Assembly: GCA_013399695.1 (NCBI GenBank)
Contig: VXAU01003514.1
Span: forward strand, 62,001 to 126,000
Direction: 5' to 3'
Source: Formicarius rufipectus
Lineage: Eukaryota > Chordata > Aves > Passeriformes > Formicariidae
DNA: 64,000 nucleotides
This document shows positions 27,580 to 40,548 of the stretch, in pieces. The position numbers and the translations under genes were made by a program. Positions within the stretch are counted from its first letter, which is position 1. Every line of letters starts with the position of its first letter. The notes beneath the pieces are model-generated. The model did not search any database and had not been told where the DNA came from. It saw only the letters and a program-made list of their open reading frames with translations.

Positions 27580-29599
27580 CTTGTAAATGCTCATGTTCCC
27601 CTCTCCCATAAAATTCACTTGTATAATGCTGTATCTCCTGATCTTAGAACTCTTAGAAATACACATCTTTTGCAGTATCAGACACAATAAAAACTGTGGG
27701 AGTCCTGACTATCTCCAGCAGAGCTAGATGTTAGTGTTAAGAATTAAAAAACAGCCACAAAATCTTGTTTGAAAATCTCATATTTCCTGTTTTAATTTCA
27801 CTCCAAGAACTCAAGATGAACAAGACTGTACTCTCAGTGACAGTCTGACCTTTCTTATATGCCAAAAAGAGTTGGAATTTGCACCAATAAAACTCATGCA
27901 GAAGAGAAGACTTAATTCTCCGGTTGTGTAGATGTAATCCTAAAGCTCCTGCTCTGATCTTGCTGAGTGAGAGGATTCTGGAAGTGAGTTGTGTTGAAAA
28001 GTTGCTGAGTTTGTGCCGATGAGCAAGATGCCTTAACCAACAGCCTCCCATGGGCTAGAGAAGGGCTTGGAACAGGGGAGCTGCTCACCTACTTGCTGGC
28101 CTTCCTCCCTGTGGCAGCATCCCCAAAACAGAAACACTGGAGAGAGCTAAACCAGAGCTGGTTTGGCTGGGCCTGACCACACCAGCAGTCCCACGGATGA
28201 GGCAGCAACATTGGATGGCAGTGATCAATAACCCAGGGTGGTCAGGCTCCACTGGAGGCATTTTGGGATGGCAGCTCTCATCTACATCACTGTCATGCTT
28301 ATCTGATGTGCTGGATGCCCAGATCAAAAGGGCAAATCCCTGACATCCCTGCTTGAACTGCTCTCCTTGTCAGCAGGTTCAAAAGTCTTTCGACATTTGA
28401 GGGTACGGGAGGGAATTGCTTAGCTTACAGCTGGTTTCAGTGGATTTTCCTCTTTAAGGGGATTAGTCTGGCCCTTGGTAGTGTTTGTTTCTCCTTACAT
28501 GCTTCTGAATTTAAGCAGAAGAAATTATGACCAAAGTAATATTTTTGCTACTTAACCACAGGGCATAATGTGCCTCACTATGAGACAGGAGAGTTGTCTT
28601 GCTCTTACAGTGAGAATAGACACAGTTTTTCCATTAGGAATATGGTTGCTGAACTTGGCTGATAAATGCACAGAATTCTGGGGTGCTGCCTGTACAAAGC
28701 TGTCTTCTTTTCCTGCTAATCACCCTATCAGTATGGGAGAGAACATGATTATTTTTAACTTAATAGGCCTTTGAATAAACAACTCTACCATCCTTGCACT
28801 TTTACCTGCAAACACCTTTGTATATTTGTACTTATATTGAAAGATAATTTCTGACAATTATAGTTACATAGTCTAAATTGAGACATGGTGGAATAAGACA
28901 GTAAGAAACAATGAGGATATGTATTATGTTCCTGTTGCATGCCCACTGAATGGGGAACATTCTGATGAGTATCACCACTTCTTCCTGGCTCCCGACCTAA
29001 GGGATAATTTTCTGAGTGTCATTTTGCAAAGTACCTGTTTGAAGACATCATTTCAAGGTAAGAAGACCAAATTATTTTAACAAATATTTGTACAAGGAGA
29101 CATTTATTATAACTGCTGTAAAAAGGAAGAAAAGAAATTGCTGAACTTTGTAGGAGAGTTGTGCAAGTCTCAGTTTTCCAGTTTATACCTTTTAGCATCA
29201 ATTATTCATGTGATGTCCTACATTCATCCTTCCTCCAAACTATATTTGTTCTTTCCTCTTCCCCTATGCTGCATTCCAAATCTGACTCCTTTTATTATTT
29301 TTTTCCTGAGGAACTGCCATATCATATACAATACATAAGGCTAAAAAAATCTTTAGATATGTAATTGATCTCTATGAATTTACAGAAAAACCCAAACCTC
29401 ACTAAATTCAAGTAAAGAGAAAGGGGAAAGCATATTGGTGTGCTGCAGAATGATTGAGGAGACTCTGACTAGAGTTTACTAGTCCCCTTTCTCTTGAACA
29501 GCATCCACCTTTGCTGAGCAGCCACTCTTTGAACTGCTCAGGTCTGTTCCCCTCCTACAAGCTCTCTGAGCTTGGGGAAATCACATCAGGCTTTTTAGT

Positions 29600-29875
29600 A
29601 GGGTCTGTTATGATAAGACAGTGAGTGTAATAATTTTTAACTAAATGAGGGTAGATTCAGATTAGGTATAAGGAATAATATTTTTCATGATATTAAAGTT
29701 GAAACACTAGGAGAGGTTGCCCAGAGAGGTGGTAGATGCCCCATCCCTGGAAACATTCAAGGTCAGGCTGGATGAGGCTTTGAGCAACCTGATCTAGTTC
29801 AAGATGTCCCCACTTGTTGCAGGGGGGTTGAACCACACAATCTTGCAAGGTCCCTTCCAATCCAAACTTTATTAA
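29600..29875 (+). mobile_element. CR1 LINE, 3' fragment
   Basis: This is a 5'-truncated copy of the avian CR1 non-LTR retrotransposon, sense strand, showing the last part of the element. It has the family landmarks in order: the GGGTAGATTCAGATTAGGTATAAGGA-like region, GAGGTTGCCCAGAGAGGTGG near 29711, CCCATCCCTGGAAACATTCAAGG near 29739, the AACCTGATCTAGTT segment and the CAAGGTCCCTTCCAATCCAAAC tail ending near 29870. The terminal ATTCTATGA-type repeats are decayed to ATTAAGTTGAATT. No ORF2 protein remains. The left edge is approximate because similarity fades upstream of 29640. Truncation at the 5' end is normal for CR1. Family assignment is from recall of the consensus, not a search. Confidence 0.9.
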
Positions 29876-32800
29876 GTTGAATTTTTAAGATACCTGGGAA
29901 CTGAAGAAGAAACAATCACTGGTACTATGAGTGTATGCTCTCTGTAGCAGCATTCTGACATAAATACATCCTCTGGCTTCCCATACATATCCTTTTACAA
30001 GGATATGTAACGGTTCTTTAAAAACTTAATAACCATTACTGAAATCAGCTTTTTGGACTTGACATCAGGAATACAAACCATCTGCTTATAGTGCTCACTG
30101 CCTTGAATGCACTCCAAAATATGAAAAGGTGCTGAGCTCAGCTGTTCTCAGCTCAGTGCTGTCTTCAGAGGGAAGCACTGATGTGTGTATGCGTGTGGAT
30201 CCCTGACAAAAATTGCAGAGATCCTTGTAATCTGGTGGATGTTCCCAGTCACTCTCACTTCTCTTGGTGCCTCTAAGACTGGAAATATTGTCAAAAATCC
30301 TTAGATGCTTGACATAGCTATATTTTTTTCCTGAATATTTAGTTTCATCTTAAATGTCTCATTGCAGACTGTGTCTGTAGCAAATGTCTCGGTGCTGCAA
30401 GTCATTTTAAGGGTTATCACTAGTGCTTTTTAAGCTATGTATCTTAATGCCCTGGGTATTTTTTTTTTTTATTTTAGAGGTGCTCCCTGAAACTGCTAGC
30501 ACTTTCTGATTCGATAAAATGTAATACATGCTCTCTTCTGACTGATTGTTGCTGTCACTCACTCCAGGTCTGCAGCTTCTTCAAAGGCACAGCTCTCTGA
30601 AATCTGCCAGGAAGTGCCTAGAGCTTCTGGCTGCCAACTTCCATCAGCAGTGACTAGAGAGAAAGCTGCCCTTTCCCAAATCAATTTACATGCACCCATA
30701 TTGCTTATATAATTTGTTTCCCTTAAGTGTTCATATTTTTCCCTGGTGACCAGAGAGACAGAAACCTGTACTGCTCACCTCAGTGACTGCTTTGTCAACT
30801 ATGGAGTGCTTGAGACCTGAACGCACAAAAGACCCCAAAGATCTGCTTTTGCTACCTTGCCCTTCTCTTTCTCATAGCTATGCTCATGTAGTAGGGCTAA
30901 CTAATCCATCCTTTTGTGCTAAAGAGAAAAGAGATTTGGATGTACTTTCCTTAATCTAAATTCCACCATGTTCACAGACGTCTGTAGTTCGGTGGTGTTA
31001 AGAATTTTAATCCAGATTTGTGCCTATTGCTGGAGTCAAATCTATATTTTTCCCACTTAAAAACCCTTAAGCTACCCCTGTTGAAAAAAACCTCCACCAT
31101 CTCCCATCTTTTCATTCCCCTTCATTTCAAGGATTAGTGAAGAAACATGTTTGTGTATGGTGGAAATACAGTAAGAATTGTGCCTAATTGCTTCCTAATT
31201 TTTTGTTTCTTCCCCCATATGTTTTTGGAACTGTGGTGAGAGAGTTTCTGTGTTAGCAAGAGGTGTCACCCTTTCTACCTCATATATAGCACCCTATTTC
31301 TCTCTGAGTGGATCCCAGATCTTGTCAGTGAGTGAATCTGCTTCTCATGCCAAGAGCAGCCTATCAACCTAGGCTGGCAACATCCATTGTTTTCAATAGC
31401 TTGATCATAATCTTGCAAGTTTAGAGTGGAAAAAAAATATATAAAATGAGAGCTAAGAAAAAATAAGTGCAACAAGTGATAATGTGTTTGGGCATATATT
31501 TGTCTGAAGGATCTGAGGGTATTGTGGTAGTTCTGTGTGACAGTAGCAGTGCTCAGGCTTCCTGATAAGCTGGATGCATATCCTGCTATGGGACTAGAAA
31601 CTGTTTCTGTTTAAAACTCCTGATCTTTGTTATGAGTGCTAGAAGGACAGAATGATATATTTGTCTTTTTGTGGAGCCTACCAACCCTTTTTGGAGCAGT
31701 GCAAATGGCTGTCTCCTTGTTAGGTATCAGAGCCTGAGTTAGCCCAAGAAAATCCATCAGAAATCCAAAACAGAGTGGATTTCTATGCTTTCTATGGATT
31801 TTAATGCTTGTGAAAAGTCATCAGTGAAGTACAGGAAGGTCATTTAAACTTATGTTGTTTTTCTTTTCTATGGCATAGTTCCTCAGCTGCTTTTAATTTA
31901 TTGTGCCCTCTTATTTTTGTTGTTTTGTGTTTTTTTTTTTTTTTCCCCACTCCCACACAGGTTTGCATGATTTGATAAAGAACAGACTGTTCTTACTGGA
32001 ACTAGAAAAAACAGGCTGATTTTACTGGAAAAGGGAGGTAAAAGAAAGGCTATCCCTGCCTACCCGAAAGGCAACCAGGAACTAAAAAGGGTGAGTCACA
32101 AGAGCCTGTATTAGGGATGCTTGACCAAGATTTCTGAAAGAACAAAAACACAAAATTATTGAACCACTGATTGCAGTTCTAAAACCACAAGCGAGTGGAA
32201 AAGAGCTGCTACTTGTTAGCAAAATGTATGTGTTCTTTTGGGGAGAAGTTGCAGTTTTTGATTTTTATACAAACAAATGTATGTATTTGTGAAGGAAGAT
32301 CACAGTATCCAAGTAATATACGTAGTTTCCTAAAAATACTTTTGGTTAGTTTTAGCCAGAGGTTTCTGTAGTAGCTGAGCTATTATTAATCACATAATTT
32401 ATGCATTGTGAGAGGTTGGTTTGTTTGTTGGAAATGGGAGGAGCTCTAAGTTCATAACAATATGGAAAAGGGGTGAGATAATTTGGAGTTAATACAGGAG
32501 TAGATAAAAATTAAGACTTGCAGAATTCTTTCACCATCATGAATTTTGGAACATGGAAGTGGCAAAACAATTTAATATTAGTTAAAATGAAGTAATGAAC
32601 ATGAGGTGGAATCTTCCTCTAACTGTGCACAGTGATAGGCTTGAAATTAAATATTGTTATTCAGGAAGGAGATATGTGAATGATATTCTCAGTCAAGACA
32701 AGAATGTGAAGGCCAAATGAAATTACCTAGAAAATCTGAACATAAATAACTTTGATGGCAGTGATGGCACTGTAATTACGTGCTACATATAATGTGTTTT

Positions 32801-32884
32801 GAAGGCCAGAAATATAGATGGTTTGAAAAGGCAGTTGGCCATGGAAGGAAGATCCATCAAGAGGATGGCAATGCAAACACCTGG
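29876..32884. other. Unique-looking DNA between CR1 and LTR
   Basis: No gene is supported and the longest ORF is under 70 codons. It contains a 15-T run at 31930-31944 in a GT-rich context and a short CTGAGCT/AGCTCAG inverted repeat at 30132-30156. Nothing else is recognised. Confidence 0.55.
31930..31944. repeat. Poly-T run (15) in GT-rich context
   Basis: Fifteen T follow TTGTTGTTTTGTG and precede CCCC, the same composition style as the tracts at 17559 and 46946. Confidence 0.9.
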
Positions 32885-33429
32885 TGCTGATTTTGGCTGA
32901 GACAGAGTTTTCTTCAAAGTAGCTGGTACGGGGATGTGTTTTGGAGAAGAGTATTGGCAATAGAGATGTTTTCATTGCTGCTGAGCAGTGCCTACACAGA
33001 GCCAAGGCCTTTTCTGCTCCTCACCCCACCCCACCAGCAAGCAGGGGGTGCAGAAGGAGCTGGGGGAGACACAGCTGGGACAGCTGACCCCAGTTGACCA
33101 CAGGGGATATTCCAGATCATGTGGTGTATTTCTTAGCATATAAAGCTGGAGAAAGAGGAATAAAGAGACATTGGAAGTGATGTCATTTGTGTTCCCAAGG
33201 GACCACTGATGACTGAACACCTGTTTGCTGATGGAAAGCAGTGAATGAATTCCTTGTTTTACTTTGCTTGTATGTGCAGCTTTTGCTTTATCTATCAAAC
33301 TGTCTTGATCAACCCATGAGTTTTCTCACTTTTACTCCTCTGATTCTCTCCCTCTCCCAGTTAGGTCGGGGGGGAAGTGAGTGAGAGGCCATGTGGTACT
33401 TGGTTGCTGACCGGGGTTAAACCATGACA
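32885..33429 (+). mobile_element. Solo LTR of an avian ERVL-like retrovirus
   Basis: An approximately 545-bp LTR in plus orientation. It begins TGCTGATTTTGGCTGAGACA and ends GGGTTAAACCATGACA, close to the family termini TGT...ACA. Internal landmarks are the AGTAGCTGGTACGGGG block near 32920, GCTGAGCAGTGCCTACACAG near 32980, a TATA box (33139-33144), the CAACCCATGAGTTTTCTCAC block near 33312 and the CTCCCTCTCCCAG/GGGGGGAAGTGAGTGAG end region. Neither flank shows a primer-binding site, polypurine tract or gag/pol-like reading frame, so this is a solo LTR left by recombination. No clear 5-bp target-site duplication is visible (CCTGG left, GTCCT right). Several family positions are mutated, which suggests an old, fixed insertion. 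Family naming is from recall. Confidence 0.88.
33139..33144 (+). promoter_or_regulatory. TATA box of the plus-strand solo LTR
   Basis: TATAAA occurs in CATATAAAGCTGGAG at the place where the U3 promoter of this LTR family lies. The box is intact, so the LTR could still act as a promoter reading rightward. No transcript evidence is available from sequence alone. Confidence 0.6.
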
Positions 33430-33795
33430 GTCCTGCTCTCAAGATTTCCCCAAGCAAGGTTTGCTGGAAAGGGAGATCATAGACTAGTAGGTACAATGCT
33501 GCATCTCCTTCAAGCATGTGTTGGGAGTTTGATACTTGACAAACACTCCACTTTGTTACATGTGACTGCTAGAAGGTTAAGAGCCTCCTTCTTTTTGCAA
33601 AAGGATTGTCAATTCAACTTCCTTATGCAGAGGGTCTTTGGGAAAGGTGAAACAGTCCATGAATGTTTTTACAAGCTGAAATGTAAAAGCTCTTTGGCAA
33701 GAGACAAGGGAGGCACAAATCTTCAACATCATTTTACACCTAATGACTTGTCTAAGGAGCTTTTCTATGATGACTCTGAGTACCTGTTATCTTAG
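33424..33795 (+). other. 123-codon ORF starting in LTR end (doubtful)
   Basis: The ATG is created inside the LTR's 3' terminus, where the family usually has CACGACA and this copy has CATGACA. Its context is AACCATGA, with A at -3. The frame then stays open for 123 codons into non-viral flanking DNA and stops at TAG (33793-33795). I see no signal peptide, membrane segment or known domain. It is most likely a chance ORF, but its position 280 bp downstream of an intact LTR TATA box makes an LTR-driven transcript conceivable. Confidence 0.12.
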
Positions 33796-36700
33796 GGAAG
33801 GGCTGCTTTCAGTTCCAAGTGACACAGGCAGGCAGGTTTTTACAGTACTTCTGTACAGAGGACAGTAGTAGGAATATATGAACTTTCCATACCAGACTAG
33901 AGTGATTTTTTAATCTTTCTCTTTCATCACCCATTTTGTACTGTACGACATCAGTATCAGGAGTGGAAGTAAGTTCAGAACCCTCCGGCCCTCCACCTGG
34001 AATAAGACACAGTAGTGAAAAAGAATGGTGTTTCTGGGAAATGAAGGTGTTATGAAAAGTCCTTGAAGTTTTAACCCAAAAGTGAGGGAGCCCTTAGGGA
34101 TGCTAGGAAAAGAGAGTGCAATTTAAAAATGGTCAATAGGTTGTTAACAGGAGGGTCTATATAGGAGATCTTTTGAGGACATTGCCATAGCAAGAAGAAA
34201 ACAGTTCACTAGCTCAGTATTCCTTTTCCTAGGAATTTTAACTAAAGCCATTGAGATCATGAAACAGATCATGGGTAAAGAGCCTCACAGTTTAAAAGGT
34301 CAGGGCTGAAAAACTGAGGAAACTCATTTCAGTAGGAACTTCACTCAGACTCTGTCATTTTGATGCAGAAAGTTAATAGATGTATTTCTGGACAAAAAAT
34401 GACATGAAAGTTTCTTGAATCCCAAGAAAAATGGAGATTTAGAGGGAATGGTTTTAGTAAGAGATGCAGTGAAACAACTGAGAAGTTATTTATAAATGAT
34501 GAATATTCTTTGCAAGGAGTAAAAAAGATTCTACATTACTGTGGTAGAGATAATGGAAAAAGGTTTGCTCAGTGACAGAGAGATATTGTCTGCAAAAGAA
34601 TAGGGAAGCCATTTACTAACTTCTTTTTCTTTACTCATAAAACCATCTCTTCTGGCAAATGTCAGTAGAAAATATCTTTTCCAGTATGATCAGTTAAAAG
34701 AAAAAAAAAATTCAGCATGATAATAAAATAAAAGGACTTTTCCCCTGCAAGTAGATTATTTCTCAAATCTTTAACTGCATTGTCTTCTGTACCTCCTCCA
34801 TCTCAAGCTTTGTAGCCCAGAGTTCAAGGCTGCCTGAACCTCCTTAGTAGTGTGATGTGATGATTTTCCACATGGAAATTCTGCTTGAATCATAGCATCC
34901 TGTTTGATGGCAAAAGTCATCAGTATCTACTCTCATTCTAAATATATTCTTTGATGTATAAATGACCACAGATGTCTAATTTTGGGTGAACAGTTTCAAC
35001 ATCTTTTTCTGTCAATGGAAATAAAAATGTACTTTTATTTTTAGTCTGAATAAACTGTACTGGCAGTGAAACAGCCTGAGAACACAGACTGAACATTGAG
35101 TCCTGTTTTTTCCTGATGGTGCAAGAAACTTCTCATGTAGACTAGTTCCATCAGCTCTCTGTTTCTCACTCCTTCCTCTAATGTCAGGATGATAATACCA
35201 ACACCTTTCCTGCCTGCTCCTTTGCAAAGCAGCATAAAAAATACCATTCTGGGCAACCAACTTACTGTCGTTATGTACTGCTGGCAGAGGATTCTTGACT
35301 CCTCCTCCTTAAATGAAAATTGAGTGGTGAGTTCTGTCCTTACCTTTATGCCTGCACTGGACCTGGGATATCCCTGAAATGAGTCCAAGCACTGTCCTTG
35401 ATTGCTGCCCAAATAACTAAAATACAGAGATAGAGTGCTCAGGCTGTGCACAGAGAAAGGTTTCTTCACAGTCTGGTCTTGGGTCTAAGCATTACTTCAA
35501 AGCATTGGTCAGGTTTAGTGGATTGTGCTGCCTCCCTGCTGCAAGGCACTAGAACAGAAAGGATAATTGGTGGCTTTGTGCCTTCAGAGGCAGAAGAGTT
35601 AGTTAGTTATGTTGGAATACAGAAATGTACTTAATAATTTGTAGGTGTTGGGCATGTGGGAAAGAGGAATCCAGTCAGCATAAGAGCTACTCAGAATTTT
35701 CATAACAAAAGAAGTAGAAATGTTTTTGTGGAGTAAAGTTTCTTTGAAAATATTTGAAGACCAGAAAGTTTTAATAATAGAAGGTATATCATAGTGCCAC
35801 TGCATTATAAAAGATATTGTGCTTTTGAACATCCCACATCATAGAATGAGTGTGACGTGTAAATCTCTACTGGAAAAACATTATTGAACCTCTCTAATGA
35901 AACATTTCAAATAATTTTTGGAGGAATCTCAGAATATTCTCCTCTACAGTAGTTTAACAGATTTGCTCTGAGGTACACAGAGAGGAAAGGAAAACTTGGC
36001 CAGAACTAAGCTTTTTTACTGGAAAGTTTCAACTAACTCTTTTTCTCCACATGTCTGACTAGGACAGAAGTCATGATTTCCCCTCCTTCTGATGAACAAA
36101 GTTCTAAATAATACCTTGCTTTTTAATGACTATAAATTGCAGAGCTGTCAAATCTCTTCCCATCTAATCTTATCTGGCATTTTTCTTAGGAGCAGTTTGA
36201 CCCTGCAAGCCCTTCTGTCATCTCTTATGTTTTCCCTTACTTCAGGGAGAAAGGATTTGAAAAGTCAGTGACCCATTGTGCTAACAGGTTGCTGACTTGC
36301 ATTAAAATAAGACTGAAATTTCATGTCTTCATTTAAAAATCCTAAGAAAGGTTCTTGCTGAGGTTTTTTTTTTTATACTGAGCAACATCAACATCTGTGA
36401 AATTTGTTAGAGTAAAACTGTATAGAGAGGAGTTTGTTGTTCTTAAAACAACTGTCCTATCTTAGAAAGGCACCCTGCATTCTTGTGCACCCAGTAATGT
36501 TGCCAACAAGAAACCCTAAAAGTAATTTATTCTGCTTCTCCTTGTTTAAAAAAAAATTAAAAAAATATAAAAAAATTCTGTAACACAGTAATATTGAGCT
36601 TCCCAATAAGAGAACAGCTCATCTACCTGAACATGTTACTTGTTCATGAAATGACCTTTCAGAAATTAAAATTTAAAGTGTAGTAAAAAGAAATTATGAA

Positions 36701-37407
36701 AGCTAGTAAACAAAGCCTTTAATTAAAAAAATTGTAAAAAGCACATTGAATAATATTTGAGATTACATTTTATCAGATTTCACTGAAATGTTCAATAATT
36801 ATAAACTGTACTAGTACTTTTGTTAATAGGCAGCACTGTTCTTGAGTCTTAAATATAATTCTTGGTACTGTTTAGGCTTCTGTCTGTGATTAGAGAGGCT
36901 TAAGTCTTCCTCTGTTTTAGAGTTGATATTTACTCTGCTCCAGTAATAAATTCTAATTTCTACATTTGAATAGTGTAGAATTAAGTTTTATGATTTCACA
37001 TAATTTTGGGTTCTGGAGATGTATTAGGATAAGATTTTAGTAGAAAACCCAGAATTGTGGTGGCTGAATGTATTTTCCTGGACAGGTTATATTGTAATAA
37101 ACTCTCTAAAATTTCTTGCCTTTGAATTTTTGCTGTTGCTTGAAGAGAACACTCAGTATCTGCTCTGACTGCAGACACAAGCTGAAATCTTTTAGCTGTT
37201 TGCAATGTGCTTATTATCACTAGTTGTGTATAAAGGATGAGAGATGGAACTGTAGGTAAGGTCTTGGTGAAAGAGCCAACATTTGTCACTAAGGGATATG
37301 TAGTTGGTTTCTATGTGACAGCTGAATGTAAATTGTTATTTTAATTTTTTTTTTTTTGGTGCCTTGGAAGTGGTGCAGGAACTGCAGGGAGGATCAGCAC
37401 ATTGTGT
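33430..37407. other. AT-rich DNA without a supported gene
   Basis: Apart from the ORF beginning in the LTR end, reading frames are short (at most 142 codons, 35041-35469 minus) and featureless. A very A/T-rich section (about 36540-36800) holds A-runs such as AAAAAAAAATTAAAAAAATAT and several TAAT/ATTA homeodomain-type cores. This is compatible with either a regulatory element or simple AT-rich spacer. Confidence 0.55.
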
Positions 37408-37851
37408 AATCATGGAACTGATTGGGTTGGAAAGGACCTTAAGGATCATCTGTTTCCAACCCCACTGCTATGGGCAGGCACATCCCACTAGACCAGAATG
37501 TTGAAAGCCCCATCCAGCCTTGTCTTGAACATGCCCAGGATATGACATTCACAGCTCCTCCAGGCAACCTGTGCCAATTCCTCACCATCCTCACAGGGAA
37601 GAATTTCTTCCTAATATTTCATCTAAACCTGCCCCCTCTGTTTGAAGCCGTTCCCCATTGTCCTACCACTACACACCCTTATAATAAGTCCCTGTCCATC
37701 TCTCTTGTACCCCTTTGGGTACAGGCAGGTGCTCTGAGGTCTCCTCAAAGCCTTCCCCTCTCCTGGCTGAACAACTCCAACTCTCTCAGTCTGTCTTTGT
37801 AGAAAAGGACCATCGTCACTCTGATCATCTTTGTCACCCTTCTCTGGACTC
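37408..37851 (-). mobile_element. CR1 LINE, 3' fragment (minus)
   Basis: About 444 bp of avian CR1 in reverse orientation. On the plus strand the order is the element's 3' end first: AATCATGGAACTGATTGGGTTGGAAAGGACC, the AAGGATCATCTGTTTCCAACCCC segment, the GGGCAGGCACATCCCACTAGACCAG block, CTTGTCTTGAACATGCCCAGG, AGGGAAGAATTTCTTCCTAATATTTCATCTAAACCTGCCC, and GGTCTCCTCAAAGCC...CTCCTGGCTGAACAACTCCAACTCTCTCAG, ending at TTCTCTGGACTC where similarity breaks off (the 5' truncation). It belongs to a different subfamily from the copy at 29600, judged by the differing 3' segments. The 110- and 116-codon ORFs here are shadows of the repeat, not a gene. Confidence 0.93.
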
Positions 37852-40548
37852 ATACATTGCTTGAACAGTCTCTGCCGAGAATAGGCAGAAATCATGTTCT
37901 TCTTCCAGAGGAACCAATACTTTACTTTCAAACTGTAGACAACCAAAGACAAGTGATACTGAGCAGATTCCAAGGCCCTTATTTTATGTCTGTAGCTAAC
38001 TTGCTATGTAAGATAAACCTGAGTGTGGCAGGAGGTCCAAAACAGTTCTGCTATGGGGTGACCTATCGTGCCAACCCCCAGGACAGATGGTGTGTGAGAA
38101 GAGGAATCTCATAGTGCCACCACGTAGGTCATAGCTCTTTGAGGTGGTATCTCCCAGCTGGCCTGGCACAGTGAGGTGTGCTGGGCAGAGAGAGCTCACT
38201 GACAGCTGCAAAATCTGCTCTCCCACCAACACTTATAGAGGCAGTGACATCTCTGCTCAGTCTCCTCATGACTGAGCGTTGCCTGGTGCCCTTGCCCAGG
38301 GTTCCACAGTCAGCTGGTTTCCAACAAGCTGATAGTTTAACTGGAAATGACTCCCTATAAGTTGTGCCAGAAAAGTCAAGAAAACATTAGGATGTTTGAT
38401 TTCTTTTATTTCTTAAAATCAAGTTATGTTTATAGGAACAACTTTTTCTTTTTTGATTGTAAAATTGAAATGTTTTGTTGCAAACAAACAGAATTGGGTA
38501 AAAGATGGCCTATGCTTTAGGAGACTAAAAGCCTACAAACAAGTAGCAAGTAGTCAGAAAAATGAAAACAGCCTCTTATCAGGTTTTCTACTTTTTTTGA
38601 AAAATAAATAACCTCATAGTGTGAACCATTATTTCCCCCCTTCTTTTCATTGGGCCTTTGAACTGAGGAATATATTTGTATTATACACCCAATTACACTA
38701 CTGCTGACTTACACGGCCATTTTCCTGGGTAAACAAAGCTAATGAATGCATGGGATATACTTAAAAGCTATTCTCAGTAGTGGGACATTCTCTCCTCCTC
38801 CACACTTCACTGCATAAATGGGGATGGTCAGACTGTGGTAATTACATCTTTTTCCTACATTTACTTATTAAAAAAAAAAAAAAAACCACCCAAAGGGAAA
38901 GCAGAGAGTCCTTCCTGCTCCATTGCCTTGGTTTTCCCATAGGCTACCAAGCAGTCTCTGTGGTATTTCAAATATGTAGTAAAGCTAAACCATGAGGTAA
39001 AAAACCCCACTGTGGTCTCTATCCCAGGAACACCCCTAAACACCCTGCAGGCTTAATTTTGCCCTCTGCCAGTGCCTAGCGCTGGGAGTGAAACAGCATT
39101 CACTTGTTTCTCTGTAACTGAGCAGCAGAGCAAAGTGCTAATTGCCAAACCCAGCTGATGCTGAACAAATCTGCAAATGGCTGGTGCTGACCCTGGCACA
39201 CAGAAGAGCAATTGCCTCTTGTCCTGTCAGAGAAGCTATTTCACTGGTGTGCAATGAAGAATCATTGATGATGGGTGTGTTTTGAAACTAATTTACTATT
39301 TCCTTCTGACCTTCTAGTAAATTATTCTAACAGCCCATAGGGTGTGCTAAACTTGCCAAGAGAGGGTGCGAGGGAACCTGCTGGAGGTGGATTAGGCCAG
39401 GCTCAGGGGGGAAGGAATATATCAAGATAAAACTTGGTCAGTTTGGAATCCTGCTAATGGAGCCATGGAAGCGCCCTGCATCCTTGCATCTGCCCTCCAA
39501 GGTGGCCTCATCTGCTGAGAAGGGTTCTCCTGCCCTGTCCCTTGCTGTGCTGTAGAAATGACTGTGGAGTATCTCCTCCCAGAGAGCAAAAGGGAGGCAA
39601 TGTTTTTCTGTCTAGAGTGAAGGAGGGGAAGCAAGCCTGGGAAGGAATATCAAGAGATCATCAATCTGTCACCAGAGGAACAATTGCCTGCAACTTTCTG
39701 GCCACTGTTTTCATTATTTATTCTTTGAAGTCATCTGTGATGGATATTTAATTCCCTCTTTACTGACAGTTTATTTCAATGTTTAGGGCTGCTTGTTATG
39801 AGTAGACCTCACTACAGGCACACTTTTCCATCTGCCACGACATCTGTGCTTTCTGGGTTGTACTGCTTTAGAAGTGACCCAGGGGTGCTGCACTTTGAGC
39901 AGGGACAGGGGTGTGACCCCCTGGATAGTCACTCTTATCTTGGGAAGAGTTGACTGCGTTTGCCCAGCTCCCTTTTGGGTTGTGTTGTACTGCCATGGGG
40001 GGAAGGAGTGGTAAGGAAATCATTAAATATGATAAGGAATAACTGATTATGCCGTAGTTCTAATGTATAAAAGCCAGCTTCAACATCCCAGAGGCAGAAA
40101 GGAAAAGAAGATCAGATGCTAACAAGCTGGTAAATCAACAAGAATAAGATCTAATGAAGATGTAACCATTATGTTAATATATGCTACAATCTCAAGAGAG
40201 CTAAGAAATTGCTTTCTATCACAGCTTTGAGAGATCTGTAACACTGTCCTATCAGACTAGGTAACAGTGGTTATGTAGAAGGATAGAGAACAAAGCTCAG
40301 AGTCATCAATATTCACTAGTTATGGATAAGGAAGCTTGCAACATGGAGATAAGATAGTAAGAAATATCAAAGGATATTCCTTGCCCTTCCAAACCAGGCT
40401 TGTGTCTAATCCGGTTATCCAGTTATTGGTCTCCTGCCTTATTCACTCGGGTACAACAGTCAGTAGTGTTACTCTGTTTCATTGCTATAATGCCACAAAT
40501 CCTGGAATTTGTTTGCAGAGCTGTGTATGAACTAGCTCCCTTCAATGG
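37852..40548. other. DNA without a supported gene
   Basis: It contains a 16-A run (38870-38885) and a mildly GC-richer part at 38030-38330. ORFs are 85 codons or fewer. No exon-like pairing of acceptor, open frame and donor stood out. Confidence 0.55.
38870..38885. repeat. Poly-A run (16)
   Basis: Sixteen consecutive A follow TTACTTATT. No retrocopy body is recognisable upstream. Confidence 0.9.

Larger units (their letters stand above)
18572..29599. other. Intergenic or intronic DNA, no gene supported
   Basis: No gene or interspersed element is recognisable. ORFs reach at most 135 codons (19487-19894 minus; 26891-27298 plus) and lack domains, signal peptides and splice context. Small structures noted separately are an 11-C run, an exact 39-bp tandem duplication and two palindromes. 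A slightly GC-richer patch near 28080-28330 contains a 10-bp inverted repeat (28171-28180 with 28238-28247) but no CpG island. Confidence 0.6.

Noticed and set aside
32727..33298. 92- and 108-codon minus-strand ORFs
   Set aside because: Antisense to the plus-strand LTR; no viral or host protein is encoded there.
37470..37973. 110- and 116-codon ORFs on both strands
   Set aside because: Both are shadows of the CR1 3' fragment, which does not encode protein in this part of the element.
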